Of a stretch of 64,000 nt of DNA, positions 59,501 to 64,000 are shown piece after piece (position 1 is the first letter of the stretch; each line of letters begins with the position of its first letter). Both the position numbers and the translations under genes were made by a program. Source of the DNA: Limnohabitans sp. T6-5. GTDB taxonomy: Bacteria; Pseudomonadota; Gammaproteobacteria; Burkholderiales; Burkholderiaceae_C. The stretch spans positions 1-64,000 of the forward strand of contig NZ_NERV01000001.1 of assembly GCF_003063315.1 (NCBI RefSeq), given 5' to 3'. The notes beneath the pieces were generated by a model, which saw nothing but the letters and a program-made list of their open reading frames with translations, searched no databases and was not told the DNA's origin.

Positions 59501-60067
59501 CCGCCACAGCTGGGCTTGCCACAGCTGGTCCGCAGGCAGTTCGGCATGGCCTGCGTTTTGGCGCAGCAGGTTGCGGCCAGCGGCCCAGTCTTCCAACCAG
59601 TCGGGGCGGTAAATCTGGTACTGGTCAAACAAATCTGCCAAGCGGCTGGCCAGTTGCAGCAAGCGGTCAGGTTCATCGCCGCGCAAAAACCCGGCCACAG
59701 GGGCAAATACCGGGTCGTCCAGGCACTGGGGCAGCAAGGCCATCAGGCGCCAGGTCATGGGCAATTTGTCGAGCGGGGAATCCGGCGGCACATGCTTGGA
59801 ACCCAACACCTGTCGGTAAGTGCGCCACAGAAAGCGCGAAGGCAGCTCCACCTTGGTGGCCGCGCACACCCCGCCTCGTTCCCCCCCTTGAAGCGCCAAC
59901 GCCATCTTGATCCACTCGGCCATGCCATTGCTCTGCACCAGCACCACCTCTTGCTCCAGCGGCGCCAGGGGCTGGCGCAACAGCCAGCCCGACAAAGTCT
60001 CAGCCAGTACTTCGGAGCGGTGGCTGTGCAAGGCCAAAAAACCAGGGGGGATCAACGAATCAGTCAT
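56522..60067 (-). CDS. recC: Exodeoxyribonuclease V subunit gamma (RecC)
   Basis: The 1181-residue subunit recognises Chi and splits the duplex. It starts at ATG 60067 (MTDSLIPPGFLALHSHRSEV), matching the RecC N-terminus, then VLVQSNGMAEWIKMALA and VSVFGMSHMP. The frame stays open upstream only because it runs through the palindromic repeats at 60148-60405, which is not coding. Another ATG at 60085 is possible; neither has a clear ribosome site. Confidence 0.92.
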   Translation of the reverse strand: MTDSLIPPGFLALHSHRSEVLAETLSGWLLRQPLAPLEQEVVLVQSNGMAEWIKMALALQGGERGGVCAATKVELPSRFLWRTYRQVLGSKHVPPDSPLDKLPMTWRLMALLPQCLDDPVFAPVAGFLRGDEPDRLLQLASRLADLFDQYQIYRPDWLEDWAAGRNLLRQNAGHAELPADQLWQAQLWRRVLATLSDAERQATRPALHVRAVAHLKSGQALASPVARRVSVFGMSHMPGQLLDILDALSQHSQVLLAVPNPCQYHWGDIMDGRDALKAERRRHPYKKENLSAMPLEQMHLHAPALLAAWGRQGRDFIRQLDAFDAAQAAQELVPGIRLDLFDDAPGADATRLLTQLQNRIRDLKSSQDPVDAPLHPDDRSIVFKVAHSPVRELEVLHDQLLQWFHEQPDVSPRDVVVMVPDIESMAPAIRAVFGQYKRSDARFIPFDIADLGAQATSPLIHAVEWLLALPQQRSRMSELVELLEVPALAARFGIQPEQLPTLTRWMAGSGIRWGLSAEHRQGLGLSTCGEDNSALFGVQRMLMGYACGADPLPADASQLEPYAEVGGLDAELAGALAHLLQALIGWWQSSATPATPQLWAERGRALLAALFKAHDDTDRNALSALDQALNDWVKAADQASFEQTVPLAVVRSAWMEALKVPKLEQRFRAGGVTFCTLMPMRAIPFQRVCLLGMNDGDYPRRSPRADFDLLGLPGMARPGDRSRRDDDRQLMLEALLSARRVLYVSWSGHSVRDNSEQPPSVLVSQLRDEIDALWGQGTAKRLTTQHPLQPFSRAYFEQGSGLQTYAKEWWAAQKPLPTQGEGVHPSAQPLPAIDAAHGLPVLTLAQLHSFLRRPVAAFFRQRLLVNLQSERTELLDEELFGLNGLDLYALMDDQLNNLPPELTPDGVPAHVQAAVQRLRRAGDLPLAAVGVHEAERLRKELEPLLTSALGEMQAWPEPAPRWLVEREHPAVRLQDNLSLLRQRAQDPATGQPGIDAATGQPVVQTVFIELRASKVASITTAGKVQPLADKLIGTWLTQLAAAATGHALHAVVVGRNAVLRSPPMAPEDARVQLDAVLDVWAEGMRWPLPLPPGVALQWLKAPEKLNTLADLYEGNGWDSEGEVRKDPALYRMYPSLQELMAQGHFERLTQVVYQPLLDWVKTLKGEAMADPNGDSEDEEAA

Positions 60068-60147
60068 GCAAGCAGGCGGGGCCATGAAAGGAAAACAACA
60101 AGAATAGCGGCAATCAACCCACCAACAGTCTGGCAGGCAGGCAGTTT

Positions 60148-60405
60148 CGCAGGTCGGCGGTCGAAGACCCCGACATGTGCCCGAACAAGCACCGCGCCCG
60201 CATCGTGCGTTCCGGCCAAACCACCCCCATGTCGGACTCTTCGAGTGCCGACCTACAAAAGCCACTTTGCGCTGATGTTTTGGCCGCGCTCTTCGCCGCA
60301 GGTCGGCGGTCCAAGACCCCGACATGTGCCCGAACAAGCACCGCGCCCGCATCGTGCGTTCCGGCCAAACCACCCCCATGTCGGACGCGTCGAGTGCCGA
60401 CCTAC
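60148..60405. repeat. Two near-identical 109-bp REP-like repeats, upstream of recC
   Basis: Units 60148-60256 and 60297-60405 are direct repeats differing at three positions, 40 bases apart. Each begins CGCAGGTCGGCGGTC and ends with the inverted copy GTGCCGACCTAC, so each can fold into one large hairpin pair. This is the only thing visible in the gap 60068-60431 besides the recC leader. Confidence 0.88.
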
Positions 60406-60431
60406 GACCTTGCGCGGGCCTCTTGTCGCAC

Positions 60432-60845
60432 TTAGGCCTTGGGTTCGATCACTTCTGTGGCGCTGCGGAACGCATCAATGGCGGTGGGGAAGCCGCAATA
60501 GACCGTGGCGTGCAGCATCAATTCACGAATTTCCTCGGGCGTGGCGCCGTTGTTCAGGGCACCACGCACATGGGCCTTGAGTTCGTGCTGCTTGCCCTGC
60601 GCGGTAAGCATGGCCACGGTGATGAGGCTGCGGGTTTTCAGGTCCAGGCCGGGGCGTTGCCACACATTGCCCCAGGCGTTGCGGGTGATGAACTCTTGCA
60701 TGGGCATCGTGAAGTCGGTGGCAGCGCCCAGGGCGCGGTCCACGTATTCCGGCCCCATGACCTGGGTGCGGGAGGTCAAGCCGGCCTGAAAAGCGACGTC
60801 ATCGGGGCGTGCATCACGGGCTTGTTGAGTGGGTGTTTGGGACAT
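60432..60845 (-). CDS. Carboxymuconolactone decarboxylase family protein (PcaC-like)
   Basis: The 137-residue protein resembles 4-carboxymuconolactone decarboxylases: WGNVWQRPGLDLKTRSLITVAML, then HVRGALNNGATPEEIRELMLH, then YCGFPTAIDAF. It lacks the CxxC of the AhpD type. There is no protocatechuate gene cluster around it, so the substrate is uncertain. It is divergent from the gene at 60904, with 58 bases between starts. Confidence 0.83.
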   Translation of the reverse strand: MSQTPTQQARDARPDDVAFQAGLTSRTQVMGPEYVDRALGAATDFTMPMQEFITRNAWGNVWQRPGLDLKTRSLITVAMLTAQGKQHELKAHVRGALNNGATPEEIRELMLHATVYCGFPTAIDAFRSATEVIEPKA

Positions 60846-60903
60846 GGAAGGCTCCTAAAATGTCTATGAGCATAATCAAAATTATCAACCTGCTGGAGAC
60901 CCC

Positions 60904-61494
60904 ATGAGCACTCGCTACCCTGCCCCCGACATCAATGACTTGCCCGATGACATCAAAGCCAAGGTGCTGGAGGTGCAGGAAAAAGCCGGGTTTGTGCCGA
61001 ATGTGTTTTTGGCTTTTGCCCGCCGCCCGGCCGAATGGCGGGCCTTTTTTGCCTACCACGACGCTTTGATGGTGCCCGAGTCGGTGGGGCGCGAGAGTGG
61101 CCTGACCAAGGGCGAGCGCGAAATGATCGTGACCACCACCAGCGCGGCCAACAATTGCTTGTATTGCGTGGTGGCGCATGGCGCGATTTTGCGCATCTAT
61201 GAAAAGAAGCCGCTGGTGGCCGATCAGGTGGCCATCAACTACCGCAAGGCCGACATCAGCCCGCGCCAACGCGCCATGCTGGACTTTGCGATGAAGGTCT
61301 GCCAGCACTCCGACGAGGTGGAAGACGCCGACTTTGCCGCCTTGCACGCGCATGGCTTCAATGACGAGGACATCTGGGACATCGCGGCCATCACCGCTTT
61401 CTTTGGCCTGTCCAACCGCATGGCCAGCTTCAGCGGCATGCTGCCCAACCCCGAGTTTTATGTGATGGGCCGCTTGCCCAAGGCCAAAAGCTGA
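60904..61494 (+). CDS. Peroxidase-related AhpD/CMD-fold protein
   Basis: The 196-residue protein has the AhpD-type site SAANNCLYCVVAHGA, with the redox CxxC and a following histidine, plus an upstream glutamate in KGEREMIVTTTSAANN. It matches the 'uncharacterised peroxidase-related' group, which may reduce peroxides using the two cysteines. It shares its upstream region with the PcaC-like gene on the other strand, so both may answer to one signal. Confidence 0.86.
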   Translation: MSTRYPAPDINDLPDDIKAKVLEVQEKAGFVPNVFLAFARRPAEWRAFFAYHDALMVPESVGRESGLTKGEREMIVTTTSAANNCLYCVVAHGAILRIYEKKPLVADQVAINYRKADISPRQRAMLDFAMKVCQHSDEVEDADFAALHAHGFNDEDIWDIAAITAFFGLSNRMASFSGMLPNPEFYVMGRLPKAKS

Positions 61495-61530
61495 TCCACC
61501 CTCAACAGGCCTGGGGAGAGCCGCCCAATC

Positions 61531-62739
61531 TCAGCGTTCGCGCAAGGATTGGGTCAGCGTTTTGAAGATCGGTTTGACCAGATAACGGAGCACGGTATTG
61601 GTGCCCGTTTTGAGTTCAACCGTCGCGGTCATGCCTGGTTGAATGCCCAAGTCTTTGTCTCCATGCCCGCTGAAGCGCCGCCCATCGGTTTGCACACGAA
61701 CACGGTAGTAAGGCTGCTCACCTTGCTGCAGATTCAGGTTCTCATTGAGCGTGTCGGCACTGATGTAGACCAGCTTGCCCGATAAGGTGCCATAAATGGC
61801 GTAGTCGTACGCATCAATTTTGATGGTGGCTGTGAGGCCGGGCTTGATGAAGGCGATGTCGGTCGGACTGACCTTGGCTTCGATGACCAGGTCTTCCTCC
61901 AGAGGAACAATTTGCATGACTTCCTCGCCAGGACGAAGAACGCCGCCACGGGTAGTGACCCGCACGTTTTTGACCACCCCATGCAAAGGCGCCCTGAGTA
62001 CGGTTTGATCCAGTTGATCACGTCTTTGGGCCATGACCTGCTCAATACCGGCCAGGTCTTCCTGAGCCTTGCTCAATTCAGCCTGCGCGTCCTGAAAGTA
62101 TTTGTTGCGCCGATTGGTAATTTGCGCCTGAATGTCGGCCAACTGCCGCTCCAGCCGCAGCACATCGGTCATGCTCACGTCCCCTGTTTTGAGCAAGGGT
62201 CGGGTCATGTTCAGCTCTTTTTGCGTCAGCCGCACCATGGACTCCAGGGCTTGGACTTCTTCACGGATGGCGGATCTGCGTTTTTTGAACAACACCATCT
62301 GGGATTGCACAAATTCGGGATATTTCAAAGTTTCGCGCGGAAACTTGGGTTCTCGGCCCAACACTTCGGCCTGCAAGCGCGCCACGGTCACGGTCAAGGC
62401 GGCCGCTTTGGCACGCGTTTCCAGAAAGCCCGATTCCTGGCGGGTTTTTTCAAGTTTGACCAACACCTGGTCACGCTGAACAACATCGCCCTCTTTGACC
62501 AACAGGTCTTCGATCACGCCGCCATCGAGTGACTGGATGACCTGCGAACGTGCACTGGAGATCACCGATCCGGGCGCACGGGTGATTTGATCCACCTCGG
62601 CAAAGTAGGCCCAAGTCAAAAACACAGCCACCGTCAAGGTGACGGTCCAAAACAGCCAGCGTGAACGCCGTAGGCTGCTGGACAGTTCATCCGAGGATGA
62701 CCCCGCGTCATGGGACTGAAGAAACCAGAAAATTTTCAT
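61531..62739 (-). CDS. Type I secretion periplasmic adaptor (HlyD family)
   Basis: The 402-residue membrane fusion protein has one N-terminal membrane helix (residues 29-46), two lipoyl-like halves (SLDGGVIEDLLVKEGDVVQ and LRAPLHGVVKNVRV), and a long coiled-coil in between. The C-terminal region carries the signature IQPGMTATVELKTG. It links the inner-membrane ABC transporter to a TolC-type channel. Its start overlaps the transporter stop as ATGA. Confidence 0.9.
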   Translation of the reverse strand: MKIFWFLQSHDAGSSSDELSSSLRRSRWLFWTVTLTVAVFLTWAYFAEVDQITRAPGSVISSARSQVIQSLDGGVIEDLLVKEGDVVQRDQVLVKLEKTRQESGFLETRAKAAALTVTVARLQAEVLGREPKFPRETLKYPEFVQSQMVLFKKRRSAIREEVQALESMVRLTQKELNMTRPLLKTGDVSMTDVLRLERQLADIQAQITNRRNKYFQDAQAELSKAQEDLAGIEQVMAQRRDQLDQTVLRAPLHGVVKNVRVTTRGGVLRPGEEVMQIVPLEEDLVIEAKVSPTDIAFIKPGLTATIKIDAYDYAIYGTLSGKLVYISADTLNENLNLQQGEQPYYRVRVQTDGRRFSGHGDKDLGIQPGMTATVELKTGTNTVLRYLVKPIFKTLTQSLRER

Positions 62740-64000
62740 GCTTTGGCCCCTCCGGGCGCAATGGCTACAGCGCTTGGCGCCGAGCGGGTGGGCGTTGGCG
62801 TGTTCTGACTCAGACGAGCAAGCACCTCGTCGCGAGGACCGTCCAGCACAATTCGGCCACGGTCCATGACCAGGACGCGGTCCACATGCGGCAGCAAGGC
62901 AGGCTTGTGGGTGACCACCACGATCACGGCATCTTTGGGCATTTCCTGAAACAGGTGGCGCATGACCTTGATTTCCAACTGCCCGTCCATGGACGCTGTG
63001 GGCTCATCGAGCAGCAAGACTTTGGGGCAAGCGAGCAACATGCGGGTCAATCCCACCAACTGCCTTTGCCCACCAGACAGGCCTCGGCCGCCCTCAGCGA
63101 TTTCCAGCTCCAGCCCTTTGGGGTGGTTTTGAATGGCGCTGTCCAGCCCTGTCATTGCCGCAGCACGCAAGATTTGCGTGTCGCTGGGCATGGGCAAACC
63201 CAAGCTCAGGTTCTCACGCAAAGTGCCTTTGAACAAGCGGATGTCTTGAGGCAAATAAGCAATGCTTTCACGAACATACTCGGGGGCCAGGTGCATGGCA
63301 TCCACGCCATCCAAAAAGAGATGCCCCGTCATGGGTTTGTACAGGCCCCCCAGCAACTTGATGAAGGTGGATTTACCCGACCCGACCGCACCCAGCACAG
63401 CAATTCTTTCGCCGGGACGAATTTGCAAGGATGAAATTTCAATCGACGGTGCGCCCTTGGCATAAGCAAAACCCACTTTGTCCATGCGCAACTCGCCGGT
63501 GCACTGTTCGGGCACCACCAAGCGCGCTTGAGGATCACGGTCACTGGGCATGGCCATGATGGCATTGAGCGATTTGAGGGCCACACGGGCATGTTCCCAC
63601 TGAACAATCAGACTCGACAACTGCGCCACTGGTGTCAAAGCGCGTCCTGAAATGATGGAGCAAGCGATCAAACTGCCCATGGTCAGATAGCCAGCATTGA
63701 TGGCATATGCACCGACCGCCACCATCCCAACATAGCTGATCTGCTGAAGTGATTGGGTCACGTTGCTCGACAACGAAGACATCATGCGCATCTTGAGTTC
63801 ATTGGAGGCCAAGTGGGCGGTCATGGCCCGCCAACGGGTCAACATTTTCCATTCCGCATTGGCGGCTTTGACCGACTCAATGCCGTCGATCGCTTCGATG
63901 AGCAAACCGTTTTTCAGGTTGGACTCTTCCATGTGCTCTGTGGTCAGTTTTTCCATCGACCGGCGGAACGCCAAACCCGCCAAAATTGACACGGGCACCA
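62736..64000 (-). CDS. Type I secretion ABC transporter, ATP-binding C-terminal part (cut by window edge)
   Basis: At least 421 residues are visible: the last transmembrane helices followed by a complete nucleotide-binding domain. That domain has Walker A GAVGSGKST, the signature LSGGQRQLVGLTRML, Walker B VLLLDEPTASMD and the H-loop VTHKPALL. The sequence is of the LapB/HlyB exporter kind. The N-terminal part lies beyond position 64000. The exported substrate is not in this window; large adhesins or RTX proteins are usual cargo. Confidence 0.9.
   Translation of the reverse strand, partial: VPVSILAGLAFRRSMEKLTTEHMEESNLKNGLLIEAIDGIESVKAANAEWKMLTRWRAMTAHLASNELKMRMMSSLSSNVTQSLQQISYVGMVAVGAYAINAGYLTMGSLIACSIISGRALTPVAQLSSLIVQWEHARVALKSLNAIMAMPSDRDPQARLVVPEQCTGELRMDKVGFAYAKGAPSIEISSLQIRPGERIAVLGAVGSGKSTFIKLLGGLYKPMTGHLFLDGVDAMHLAPEYVRESIAYLPQDIRLFKGTLRENLSLGLPMPSDTQILRAAAMTGLDSAIQNHPKGLELEIAEGGRGLSGGQRQLVGLTRMLLACPKVLLLDEPTASMDGQLEIKVMRHLFQEMPKDAVIVVVTHKPALLPHVDRVLVMDRGRIVLDGPRDEVLARLSQNTPTPTRSAPSAVAIAPGGAKA

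Noticed and set aside
60068..60379. N-terminal extension of recC through the upstream repeats
   Set aside because: The extra 104 residues are translated palindromic repeats; the RecC family start fits 60067.
58226..60580. 784-codon open frame on the plus strand opposite recC
   Set aside because: It is a shadow of recC in GC-rich DNA: histidine/glutamine/arginine-rich, no domain, and it runs through the palindromic repeats.

Overview
The window is a chromosomal segment from a betaproteobacterium of the order Burkholderiales, most likely the family Comamonadaceae (Limnohabitans- or Rhodoferax-like). The evidence is the order rpsO - pnp - quinone oxidoreductase - tpiA - secG - tRNA-Leu - nuoA to nuoN - DUF2818, the Bug-type solute-binding protein, and the protein sequences themselves. 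That placement is inferred from gene order and protein character, not from a database search.

Layout. 1-3113: the 5' end of a group II intron runs off the left edge. It sits directly behind the terminator of a sucrose-use operon (sugar transporter plus sucrose phosphorylase) whose promoter carries a perfect LacI-type operator. 3181-5421: a periplasmic TPR protein and a DedA membrane protein. 5459-9680: mutL, a Bcr/CflA-type efflux gene and miaA, overlapping start to stop. 9672-22410: an anti-phage island of eight genes, all on the minus strand. In transcription order these are an SNF2 helicase, an AAA ATPase, a DUF4276 protein, a SIR2 protein, a type III DNA methyltransferase, a RhuM protein, a type III restriction subunit and a small protein I do not recognise. 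22476-24568: arfB, then DUF1178, NUDIX and DUF2818 genes trailing the nuo operon. 24571-38950: the full respiratory complex I operon. 39015-44089: tRNA-Leu(GAG), secG, tpiA, a quinone oxidoreductase, pnp and rpsO.

44262-50582 is an accessory stretch. It holds palindromic repeats, a Bug solute-binding protein, a toxin-antitoxin pair, an M20 peptidase pseudogene with two lesions, a lipoprotein made of two repeats, a truncated antitoxin relic, an aminotransferase and a small exported protein. 50611-60067 is recCBD, bracketed by two clusters of the same palindromic repeat seen at 44262. 60432-64000 holds two divergent carboxymuconolactone-decarboxylase-fold genes and the start of a type I secretion locus cut by the right edge.

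The most interesting part is the island at 9672-22410. It joins a complete type III restriction-modification core (Mod, Res, RhuM) to two modules that elsewhere act as abortive-infection machinery: an ATPase plus TOPRIM-like DUF4276 pair, and a SIR2 putative NADase. The genes overlap or nearly touch, so one transcript probably carries them, and the SIR2 and Mod genes overlap by 13 bases. Every catalytic motif I could check is intact. Also notable are the intron parked behind a terminator and the REP-like elements around recCBD.
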